A stretch of DNA of 64,000 bases, taken from the NCBI GenBank assembly GCA_037976565.1, contig CP137684.1:16895243-16959242 (forward strand), read 5' to 3'. Under the pieces are notes generated by a model. It had not been told where the DNA came from. It was given only the letters and a program-made list of their open reading frames with translations, and searched no databases. Source of the stretch: Mesocentrotus franciscanus (lineage: Eukaryota; Echinodermata; Echinoidea; Camarodonta; Strongylocentrotidae). Below, piece after piece: positions 1 through 12,400 of the stretch; within the stretch, counting starts at the first letter, position 1, and each line of letters opens with the position of its first letter. A program made the translations under genes and the position numbers.

Positions 1-271
1 AACAAGTTGCAGCGTTATCAGTAATTAGTGAAAGGCACACTACTGAAAACAAATCCGATTCGATTAAGATAATGCTTCACTCATACTAGCCCATCTACTA
101 TTTTTTTCACCTGATTACAAAAAAAAAGATAACACACTCAAGGAAAAGAATTAAGAATATTTACGGCAATTCATTCGTATTCATATCACATAACTTTAGG
201 TTTAAATTTTTTTTAAAAAAATTTTGCGCATCTTTTGTTATTCTGCTTCTTGAAAAGAAAGTACATTCTAC

Positions 272-442
272 CGGACATGAAGAAGCATGATCAGCAATCT
301 CTTTGTAGAAATCATCATGAAAGGAACTTGAATAGATCAACAGGTCTCTCAGATGACGCAGGAGACTGAGAAACTTCCCCAGAGAGTAGGATGCTGATTG
401 ACCAGGGCCTAGGTTCAACTTGTAAGCCTTAAACGTCTGAAT
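272..442 (-). CDS. NLR exon K: two-LRR exon, 57 codons
   Basis: Acceptor TTTCCATGCATAG, donor GTAGAA, 171 nt, phase 0. Reads IQTFKAYKLNLGPGQ, then LRHLRDLLIYSSSFHDDF, ending IADHASSCP. It is the duplicate of exon J, about 3.2 kb away. Most differences from J fall in the two predicted strand segments, while the helix segments FLSLL and DFYKEIAD are conserved. The gene continues to the left of the window. Confidence 0.85.
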
Positions 443-3400
443 CTATGCATGGAAATACAGAAGAATAATTAACATACGCGAATCATGAAGCATAAAAAGG
501 GGAAAATAGTGGAAACCCTTATAATAGTCTGTACTGTCACATTAAGCATTCACATAATTACAGAAGATGATCCTTGATTCTGAATGGGGGGTGGAAAGAA
601 ATTTGATAGGCAAGAAAAAAGGAGGAAGAACTAAAAATATTGCAATCTGTATTGCCGCGAAATGCGAATGTATCCCCCGGCAGTGGCAGCGATTTGTGTC
701 ATCCTTATGTTCGAAGGAGGGACAAAGATCCCCTCTCCCCTCCCTGAAACAAAAGGATGACGTACGTAGAGATCGCCACTAGTGGCTCGGACTATTGTCA
801 AGACTAGGATCGGAGCAGCATCAGCAAACCAATATGTGTGTAGATTAGAGTATAATGCATCTCTGTAGAAAATTTGAAAGAAATCTTTTAAGAAATGTGG
901 CAGTTAGAGCGCACAAAAGACAGCCACCAAAATACGACCTTTGACCCTATAACAGACGGAACACAGGTGGCAGCATCACCAAACACTAAAGATGTGTAGA
1001 TTGTACTAAGACACACCTCCATACAACATTTGAAAGAAATCCGTCAAGAAATGTGGCAGTTAGACCGCATAAAAGACATATGACCTTTGACCATATAAAA
1101 GACGGAACAATGAGGGCAGCAACGCCCAAAAGTGTAGATGAGTAGATTGTACCAAGATACATCTCCTTTCAAAATTTGAAAGAAATCCGTCATGAAATAT
1201 GACCTGCAGAGCGCACAAAAGACAGCCAGAATACGACCTTTGACCCTATAACAGATGGAACACAGGTGGCAGCATCACCAAACACTAAAGATGTGTAGAT
1301 TGTACTAAGACACACCTCCATACAACATTTGAAAGAAATCCGTCAAGAAATGTGGCAGTTAGACCGCATAAAAGACATATGACCTTTGACCATATAAAAG
1401 ACGGAACAATGAGGGCAGCAACGCCCAAAAGTGTAGATGAGTAGATTGTACCAAGATACATCTCCTTTCAAAATTTGAAAGAAATCCGTCATGAAATATG
1501 ACCTGCAGAGCGCACAAAAGACAGCCAAAATACGACCTTTGATCCTATAACAGACAGAACACAGGTGGCAGCATCACCAAACAGTAAGGTGTGTAGATTG
1601 TACTAAGACACACCTCCATACAACATTTGAAAGAAATCCGTCAAGAAATGTGGCAGTTAGAGCGCATAAAAGACAAATGACCTTTGATCATATAAAAGAC
1701 GGAACAATGAGGGCAGCACCACCCAAAAGTGAAGATGTGTAGATTGTACCAAGATACATCTCCTTTCAAAATTTGAAAAAAATCTGTCATGAAATATGAC
1801 CTGCAGAGCGCACACTAGACACCCACCAAAATATGACCTTTGACCCTATAAAACACGGGACACTCGTGGCAGCACTACCAAAAACTATAGGTGCCTAGAT
1901 TTTACCAACATACACTTCCATACTCAATTTGAAAGAAATCTGTTAAGAAATGATGCAGTTAGACCACACACTAGAGTGCACACAAGATATCTATCAAAAT
2001 ATGACCTTTGACCCTATAAAAGATGGAAGACTAGAGGCAGCATCAGCAAAATCTATAGGCTTGTAGATCGTACCAAGATACACCTTCGTTCAAAATTTGA
2101 ACAAACTCCCTTGAAAAATGTGGCCTATAGAGCGCACACAAACCATCCACAAAAATATGGGCTTTTACCCTATAGAAGACGGAACAATGGGGGCAGCATC
2201 ACCAAAAGTAATAGGTGTGTAGATTATACCAAGATACACCTCCATTCAAAATTTGAAAGAAATCTGTCAAGAAATGATGCAGTTAGACCGCACACTAGAG
2301 TGCACACAATACATCTATCAAAATATGACCTTTGACCCTATAAAAGACGGAACACTAGAGGCAGCATCACCAAAATCAATAGGCTTCTAGATTATACCAA
2401 GATTCACCTTCATTCAAAATTTGAACAAAATCTCTTGAGAAATTTGGCCTATAGAGCGCACACAAACCATCCACAAAAATATGGCATTTTACCCTATAGA
2501 AGACGGAACACTGAGGGCAGCATCACCAAAAGTTATAGGTGTGTAGATTATACCAAAATACACCTTCATACAAAATTTGAAGAAAAAAATCCGTCAAGGA
2601 ATGTGGCAGTTAGAGCGCACACAAGAATATGACGCGGCGGCGGACGCGGCGTAACGCTGCTGAATCCAAAGTACCCCACCGGCATACTGCCGGGGGATAC
2701 AAATATGATATTTGGGGCAGTAGCATATATTATTGGGGAAAAAGTAATCCAAAGCTAACGTAGAAAGAGAAAGCAGGGATTTAAAATTTGCATCCTTATC
2801 AGCAGAGATGCCATTTGGTTTGTATCTCTGTATCAGTGTATCCTCAGGTAATGAAAATGCATCCAATTCGACTCAGAAAATACTTTGCCAGGATTACTAG
2901 GACATCTATAGTTTATTCTGTATTTGTTGTTGTTGTGATTTTACCCGACTGCTGAAAAAATATGCAGAAAATTGATGTTATTGACATATATTTGTATTTC
3001 TTACCTGGAATCTCAGTACAAAGAACAAGAATAATATGTTTAGAAATTATTCACATCTCCTCAGTTTTGCATTGTATTTGTAATTTCATTGAGGAAGATA
3101 TACAGTAATTGGAGCAGTAGCACATTGTATAGGGGAAAATAAATTTGAATCTTTCATACTAAACTAGAAATTCATCAATCAAACTGGTGAAAGCATAGAT
3201 TAACAAATGTCAGTGTTATCAGAAATTAGTGTAATGCACACTAGTGTTAGGTACACTACTGAAAACAAATCTAATTCGATTTAGATAATTCTTCACTCAT
3301 ACTAGCCCATCTTTTGTTTATTTTTTAATTTTTTACCTGCTTTTTGAGAAAAAAGATGTTACAGTCATGGAAAAGAATTATTAATATTTACAGCAATATA

Positions 3401-6400
3401 TCCATATTCCTATCAAACAACAAAAAAAAAATACAAAAATATTTTGCATCTTTCGTTTTTCTGCTTATTTTTAAACAATACATTTTACCTGACATGAAGA
3501 AGCTCGATCAGCAATCTCCTTGTAGAAATCATCATGAAGGGAACATAAGCTAATCTCTAGGTCTGTAAGATGAGGCAGGAGACTGAGAAACTTCCCCAGA
3601 CAGTAGGAAGCTGATTGACCATAGACTAGGTCCAACTTGTCAACCTTAAACGTCTGAATCTGTGCATGGAAATACAAAAGAATAACATACTTGAATCATG
3701 AAGCATGAAAAGGGGAAAATAGTGAAAAGCCTTATAATAGTCTGTAATAATGATAATAATAATAATAGTGGCTACTTGTATAGCGCACACGTCCACCTTT
3801 CGGTGCTCATGGCGCTTAGAGAAAAATACATGTAACAAACATAAGAAAAAACAAAAAACAAAACGAAATTCTCCTAGACATAGTAAATTAGAATATTGCA
3901 ATAATTACGACAAAACAACTGTACTCTTACATTAAGCATTCATATGATCACAGCAGATGTTCCAGGATTCTGAAGCGGGGAGGGGAGGAGGGGGGAGGGG
4001 AGGCGGGCGGGTGGTCTGAAAGAAATTTTGATGAGCAAGAAAAAAGGAGGAAGAAATATGGTAATTAGGGCAGCAGTATATCGTATGGTAGAAATGTAAT
4101 TAATAATAATGATAATAATCTGGATTTGTATAGTGCTTAAAGGCATTGTTTAACAAGGCCAAATCTGAGATGTATGGCCCTATGCACTAGCGTACCTACG
4201 GGGAGCACCAAGAACATCAATCAGCCAGATGGTCGTTATCACCAACTTATAGCAGCGAGACACTTTGTGATTATTGCTAGTGTTAAAGAGAAGGTTGAGT
4301 TCTGGGAAGAGGCGAAAAATAATTAGTGAGCGTCATCATTGTTATTATGCAAGTGTGGACGAAAATCAGATAAAAAGTGTTCCCTGAAAAGCATGGCTCT
4401 TCAAAATGCCTTAATATTATAAATATGGCATGTAACAGCATAAAAATCTGGACGGATTTTTATGCCACATGTTTGTGTAGTCCCATATACATCTTTCTGT
4501 GTACAGTGCTTGCAACTTTACTTAGACTGGGCCAAATTTCTACCATTTTGATGATTCCAGAACCTTGCAGTACACACAATTACTTTTATGCTAGATGATC
4601 AACCTTTTCTGATTGATTCCACACCGTTTCTTTCACAACGCAATCGCATGACCAGAACTCAACTTTATCTTTAATTTTGACTGCCGTAATATGTGTCCCC
4701 TTCAAGCAGCTGGACTCTCTCATCCGAAAGAAACTAGCTACTGCTCGAAATTTGGCTGGAATGGAGTCAGACTCGGAGATATCAAGATCGAGTATGAAAT
4801 TAAAGTTCAGATTTATGCCTCGTTGACACTTGCCCGCATTTTGGTCCCGCTCTGCCCTGCTCTATGGCATGCCATTGCGTGCCAATTAGTGACACCCAGT
4901 CCGTATAGGGTCACGTCTAATTTACGAATAGTTCACGCAATGCGTAACCGCCAGGACACGCATTGTCGTGTCATATTTACGCCCAACTTAATCACTGTTC
5001 ACGCATTGTCACGTCATATTTACGCCAAACTTAAGGACAATTCACGCATTGGCATTTATTGTGACGATGTGCTTCTAGTAGTCACTTTTTGTTCTTCTTT
5101 TTGATATGGAGACTCGTTTCAACTCATTCACGTACATGTACATACTAGTTGAACAACATTCAAAATATTGAATACCCAAGAAGCTGTTTCAGGGCAAAGA
5201 GAGTGTTTATATGTGGTGGCTGCAGGGCTTATTGGTCTTGAGTAGCATAAGAATCTTGAAAAAGAGCAGAAAAAGAGAGGGGTAGGGAAAAAAAAGGAAG
5301 GACAGTATGGGTGTGAGAATGGTTGTCAAGACGCCATGTGTATGGACATTTTGACCAGTTATTGACCGAAAACCAGAAATAACCGTTTTTAGGAAGAATT
5401 GAACGCCATATTGTTTCCGAAAGCTCTTACTCATATTATGTCAATGCTCTCTTTGTAAAGAGACTCTATTTCCACCCTTATGAGATAAATTTGTTTCACT
5501 GTGCAGTGTGAAAGTAGGACTGTAGGAAGTTAAAAAAGATTACTTAAATAAGAGAGTTTGAAAAGGGTACATCTCACAATTTAATATGTTCCCAAATTTT
5601 AGTTTCAATTAATTGTTATTATCTGGGGAAGGGGGCTGAATAATTGACAACTTTACAAAAGCGACTTTGGAGAAAAAAATTCATTCTCAACAAAAACAAC
5701 CGAGAAACACATTAATTTGGGAAAATCTGTTAAATCCCCAAACAAACATTTCAAAAACGTCGAATCATTTTACAAAGGTATCCTGCTCATCAACGCTGTA
5801 AAGGTAGTTAACCATATACTGTTAAAAGTACATGTATTTAAGCAAATACAGGTGTCGAAGTCAGAAACTGTTCACAAGCTAAAAACATTAGTATTGTCCT
5901 TTACATTATACTTTATATGTGTTATCAATTAATGATTTTTAACAATAATTTTAAGCCCCTCCAAAGCGTTGGGAGCCCCAAATTCCAAAGGATGCGAACG
6001 AGGATGTCATAAAACATAGACTTCTGCAAAGATTCACCCCTAAAATGTATTTGAAGACGAATATTGATGGCAGGATACAAAATTTGGGTTTTCTGTTGTA
6101 CGCAGAAAAACCAAGTTTGTATCTTTCCTCAATATTCAATTCAATTTCTTTCAATTCAATTTGTTTTATTAAACCATTAAAAAAAAAAAATCAATATACA
6201 AATCAGGCATGTATGAAAATTATTAATACAGTATAAATGGTCAGGGTGCCCCTAAAAGCCAAGGCTTGATTAATGGGGCACCCAATACATAAATAAATAT
6301 ACATAGAATAAACATGAGATACAAAACAAAATTAAATAAAAAAACAAAAAACACATTACAACATTAAACACTAAACATACAGGCAAAGGGAAATAGGAAA

Positions 6401-9400
6401 AGGTGAAGTAAACGTAGGGAGGAGAGATGAAATTACATGTTTATTTGACATAGATAATTATTATTGAATGTTTGAGTTTGGTTTTAAATGAAGTAACATT
6501 ACTGCTGGAAGTTACATCAGAAGGGAGGGAATTCCATATTCGAGGACCAACAGACTTAAATGCATTAATAGTTGACTTATTGAGTGCTAATGGATAATGG
6601 AATTTAGAGTGGGAACGGGTATTATATTGATGGTCATCTTTATTATACTGAAAATAAATTTATTATATTAAGAGGTGCTAAATTATGTTTCACGTAATAC
6701 ATCAGGATCGCAATTTGGATTTTATGAATATCAAAAATTGTCAATGTGTTTAACCTTGCAAATATTGGGCTTGACGGAGCTAAATAAGGGGAGTTCGAAC
6801 ATATGCGTAAGGCCTTTTTTTGCAGTCTGTGTATAGGGTTCAATTTAGTAGTGCCACAACTTGCCCAAGTAATATTACCATAATAAATATAGGGAAGTAA
6901 TACAGAATTATAAAGCATAAACAGGTGCTTTTCAGTAAGGGAACTACGTGATTTAGATAATATACATCTTATTACTTATACAGAAACGGTGTTCCTTAAA
7001 TGACAGATTATCATCAACTATAAATCCTAGGTATTTGACAGAGTTAACCAAATTTAAAGTAACATCATTCATTTTTATATGAAAATCTAAACAATTTTGT
7101 GATACATGAGGTTTTCGAAAATACATAACAGTAGTTTTCTCATAATTAACAATCAATTTGTTAGCATCGAACCAATCGGCTATTTTACATAATTCAATAT
7201 TGTTTTTTTCTAACAAAAACATAAAGTTGCTATGGGTTGAAATGATAGTTGTATTTTCTGCAAATAAGACATAATCAAAAAATGAAGATGCTGTACATAA
7301 TCATAAATATAAATTAGGAAGAGGAGCGGGCCCAGTATGGGGCCTTGGGGGACCCCATACTGGGCTGTCGAGTATTGGGAATTGTAATTATTAAATGAAG
7401 TATAGTTACGTCGATCAAGTAAGTAGCTCTGAAACAATTCCAACACTGCTCCTCTAATACCATAATGGGATAATTTATATAAAAGTATGTTATGGTCTAT
7501 GAGGTCGAAGGCTTTTGACAAGTCTAGAAATATACCACATGAGTGATAATTGTTATTGATATTAGTTAAAAGAGTGCTATTTAAATCAATTAATGCATGT
7601 TCACAGGAATGTCGTCCCCTGAAGCCATACTGACAATTATTTAATATTTTATTTCTATCCAAATAAGAAATGAGTCTTTTATAAACAATTTTTTCCAGGA
7701 TTTTTGAAAAACATGGTAGTAATGTAATTGGTCGATAATTGGAAAATAAGTGTTGTTTATCGCCTTTTTTAAATATTGTTGTGTAGTATTGTCCCAAAAA
7801 CCCAGTTAATTATAAAGTACCCTCATATTTATATCCTGACATGATGCCCAGTTTAAGATGCACTTAAAAGCCAAGTTTATATATTTATAATCCTTCCCCA
7901 TAGAAAGACCAATTGCATTCATAATACACTTCCCAGGAAAGACCATCTCTATTATGTTTAAGCCCCATACATAAAACTACCAAGTAGTCCATTGTTCTGG
8001 CGGGCCCATTTATGCTTTTGTTCTGACGGCCCTCAGTCATGCCTTTGTCCCTTTGACACAATGTAACCAACCCTCATATTACTTGTATCCTTCTGTATAA
8101 ATACGACATGTTCTGGCTTTCAAGGGGGGAAGAGTTCAGACCATCACCAAGCTAGCACCGATACTTTGGCTGCTCTACATCTTGTAAATATATATTGAAT
8201 CTGCACTATATGTGACTCATCGTTGTTAGAGTTAATAAATTATAGTCTTGTATATTACACTTCAAGGAAAGTCTCAGCACCTCTTTATTGATGTACCTCT
8301 CGATATTCCAATAACCACAAACACGCCGATCCCAAACACAACATGGTGGAGAACCCGGTTTTTCTTCCTTCTACTTACTGAGATCGAGGAGAACCAGCGA
8401 CTGAACATTTACAGAAAACGGCTGCGGAGTTTTGAAATCCACACCTCTCTTGTGTGCCGAAAACGACATCAGAAACTCGACCAAAGACAATTAACGACAA
8501 CGACATCGGAAAGAAAACTACTATACGACTATGACAACGACAACAATTATTAACATGCAACGACGACGATGACTTCAGCCTGATCACTCAGATGGAGCCC
8601 AGCCTCATTTAGCTCAACCGACAACAACGAAGATGACATCTACGGAAAACTGGATCCTGCCGACGCCATTGACGACTACACCGACAGCAGACCACGTTGG
8701 ATAGACAAAGGACCAGGATCGACATCGACGGACAACGCCTTTGATGACATCGACGGACAGCACCCATGAAGAGGACAACGACGCCTCACAGTAACTTCAC
8801 TACGTACACCCCCAAAAAAAAAATTTTGCTTCATAACTCTAACTTTAAAACCTGGACTTTCGAATCATCCTGTTTTTTGAACAAACATATAATGCTCCGC
8901 TGTTTTTTTTAGACTTTAACACACCAGACAGATTGCTAGTTGGGTAAGTGAAACACTTTTTCATTGTTCCAGACTATGAGTGAGAGTGAGAGATTGAAAT
9001 AATAGTGATTGGATTTAATACTCCATTAATTTTTGTGTTCGCTATAATAATTTGACGAATGTAAACATATGACATAGTGCTATTCCTTCTATCTTTGAAG
9101 ATTTAAGCTTTATAGTATTTGTATTGAATTTGTTTTGCTACACTAATTAACCTGAATTAATTGTACAACAACCCACCGATCATGCCTTTGACTAACGATC
9201 AAACCACCACGACCTCGACCTCGCCCAATGGCACAACCATGCCACGGCATACCACCCTCCGATCGACTGACTTTCTCCCGTCCCGGTTTTCCGGTGACCG
9301 ACTGAATAGGGATGACTCGACCGCACATTTTTTGACCTTTGACGACTACCTCGACGCACACGACGTCGACACGACCGACTCAACCCAATTCCAGACAGTA

Positions 9401-12400
9401 CTTCGGACATTCCGACGTACTTTACAAGGACAGGCCCGACTATGGATCGACGGCCTGACTTTTGCCACCTATAACGACCTAAAGGACGCATTTGTGAGGA
9501 GATTTAGCCCTGCTAAATCCTCGTACAGCCACGTCCGTGACTTCAACACGATGACGATGACCGACGGGGAGAGCGCAGAAGCGTACCTCCAACGACTCCG
9601 ACTAACAGCAACATACATCGACTACGGGGAAACCCAAATAAAACATAGACTTCTTGACTCTATACCTGACGACTGCCGTGCGGCAATTTTAATGTCTGCC
9701 TCAGCCCCTGACCTATCTGCGGACGAGATAGCAGCCAAAGCGCAGCTATTTCTTGATTTGCGCCAAGACACTACCCGACAGACTAAAGAATTGACCTTTT
9801 CTACTCAGACTGACATTGATGACCTTAGGCAACAACTTAATGCCCTAAAAATGTCCAACGCAGCAGACAATGAAACTGACCGTGGACGAACTCGACATAG
9901 ACGGCCACCGACACCAACACGCACGAGCCGTAGCGCGAGTGCCGATCAAACCCACAACCACCGCGACCACTACCAACAAAACCGACAGGACCGGAGTCAT
10001 GATCGACATCGTGATTTCAGTTCAGACCGACGCGGTAAAAGCCCATACCGCCGTGACCAAAACTATAACCAACGACCACGACCAAGAATGGTATGTAACT
10101 ACTGCTACATTCCTGGACATTTTTGGCGGGAATGTCGACGACGTCTCAGAGACACAGAACGTCAACCATCGACACCCTACCATAACTACCGCCAACCACA
10201 GCAGCATCACCGACAACAACAATTGCATCAACGCCAGCAGTACAACTACAGACAACATCAACAACAGACAACACATGGCCCACTACCACAGGATTTTTAA
10301 AAGGGGAAGAAATCAACAGCGCTCGTTGCCCTTCTTCCCAACCTAAAAATCAAACCAGGCCTGATGTAAACTTGACTTCGACTTATTTAGGAACTGATGA
10401 CGTAGACTTGCAATTGACTGAAAGAAACTTTGTGAAAGGACGCCTACCAAGTGGCAAGAACATCTTCATTTTATTTGATAGTGGTGCAACAAGAACCATT
10501 GTCTCTGCGAATTATGTAAAGTCATCCTCCTACCTTTCTAGCCTCCCTAAGCAGAAAGTTAGACCCGTTAGATTTAGGATAGGAAACGGCCAATTTCTAT
10601 TTGCCTATTCTGTGATCAAAATGCATGTTGTGATACAGAGTCATAAATTCGAAATTTTTGCTCTGGTAGTCGAAAATCTTGTGGGAATTGATATGCTTTT
10701 AGGTAGCAATACACTTTCTGATTTGAATGGTGCCCTCCACTTTAGAGATAATATATTTAGGATTAAGTCGAAGAGGATTTCATTTGCTCCCACTAACAAA
10801 GTGACCATTGACCCAGGTACTTCTAGATTTGTGACCATACACGGCAAGACCCCACCCCACTTACGCAACTCTGATGTTGTATTGGCTGCGAATAATTACT
10901 TAGCCCGACACTGCCCATCTACCATGATAGTTAAGTTGATTAAAGGACGGACCGAACTACTAGTGACCAACTCTACGGACAAGCCGGTCCATTTGACAAA
11001 AGGTAGACCGATCGCCTTTCTGGACACTAGTAATCTCATAAATGTGGCCCATGACTTACCAATAAGCGACATTCACATGTCATTGAACTCTACAAATAAT
11101 TTGAATGTATCTCAAACTCACGTAGACAGCCCCTGTGGCAACAAAACTAGACTTGATAACTTAAGGAAATACCCCCACCTTGACCCTAGTGACCCCATTG
11201 TTGATATGACAGAAGACGAGATAATACAGAAACATATTGACTTGACTGGGAGTATTCTGTCTCAGAATGAGCGACATGAAATCGTTCGTATTTTGATGGA
11301 AAATAGAGATGCCTTTTCTCTATATGGCGAACTATCTAGTTGCCCGAACTTCGAAGTAGACATTGAACTGACCAACGACGAACCATTCTTCATACGACCT
11401 TACTTTGCAACCGAGACTGACAAGGCTAGGATAGAATATGAGCTAACCAAACTCGTCAAATTGGGAATTTTAGAAGTAGGACATCAATCATACACCTCAC
11501 CTGTCCTCCTTCTTTCCAAAAAGAACACCTCCGAAAAGAGAGTTGTTACTGATTTTCGGTATCTCAATTCTAGAGTTAAAAGAATTAATCATCCCTTCCC
11601 CCTACTTTCGGAAACCCTCAAACGAATTGGTAATGCTAACACAAAAGTCCTTAGTGTAATTGATTTGAAATCAGCTTTTCATTGCATTCCCCTATCCAAG
11701 TCAGCTCAAAAGTACACAGGCATTGCTTCATACCATGGTGGGAAGCATTACTTTTATAAACGTTTGGCTCAAGGCTTAAACGTTTCACCCGCTATCTTTC
11801 AGGCAAAAATTGACGATATTTTGGGTTCGATCCCCAATTCTAGGCAATTTTGCATAGCTCACCATGACGACATCATACTATTTAGCCATGACAAGACCTC
11901 CCATCGATCCCACTTGATAGATGTATTGAAGGCCCTCTCTGACAATGGACTTAAAGTCAGCCCTAAGAAGTGCAAGCTCTTCCGCACTGATGTTGATTAT
12001 ATGGGCCACCGCATCACTATCAATAAGGTAGGAGAGGCATGCTTTCAACCCCTTCGTGACAGGTGTGCTGCCATCCATGGCATGCCCAAACCAAAGACCC
12101 CTAGACAAGTTAGAAGACTAGTGGGAGCAGTGAACTATGTTGCCGGATTTTTCCCCAATATACAATCTGTTCTCAAACCACTACACCAACTGACTAGAAA
12201 GAAAAACAAATTCGTCTGGACTGACGAACACGAGATTGCCTTTAACAAAGTTAAAGGACTAATGACCAACCCCCCAGTCTTACACATGCCCCAAAGTACA
12301 GGACGCTTCTCGTTATACAGTGACACTTCTCGGACTGCTACCGGCTCTTACTTGACTCAACTGATTAATGGAGAGGAACGTATCATTGGTTATTACTCGA

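Larger units (their letters stand above)
1..4080. repeat. Tandem duplication of an LRR exon with its introns (copies 1-660 and 3205-4080)
   Basis: Sequence around exon K (from CACTACTGAAAACAAATC through the exon to the GAAAAAAGGAGGAAGAA stretch near 615) recurs around exon J (3255 to about 4055). The copies differ by point changes, a (TAA)n-type insertion near 3745-3770 and a G-rich expansion near 3975-4010. The spacer holds the Helentron-like element at 669-2706. Confidence 0.8.

Noticed and set aside
669..2706. Functional nuclear receptor enhancer cluster
   Set aside because: The DR1-like motif is part of a repeat monomer; sequence alone does not show regulatory function, so it is reported only as a conserved motif.
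9870..10346. Overlapping 158-codon ORF in gag
   Set aside because: Frame shadow of the biased ACC/ACA-rich gag C-terminus.
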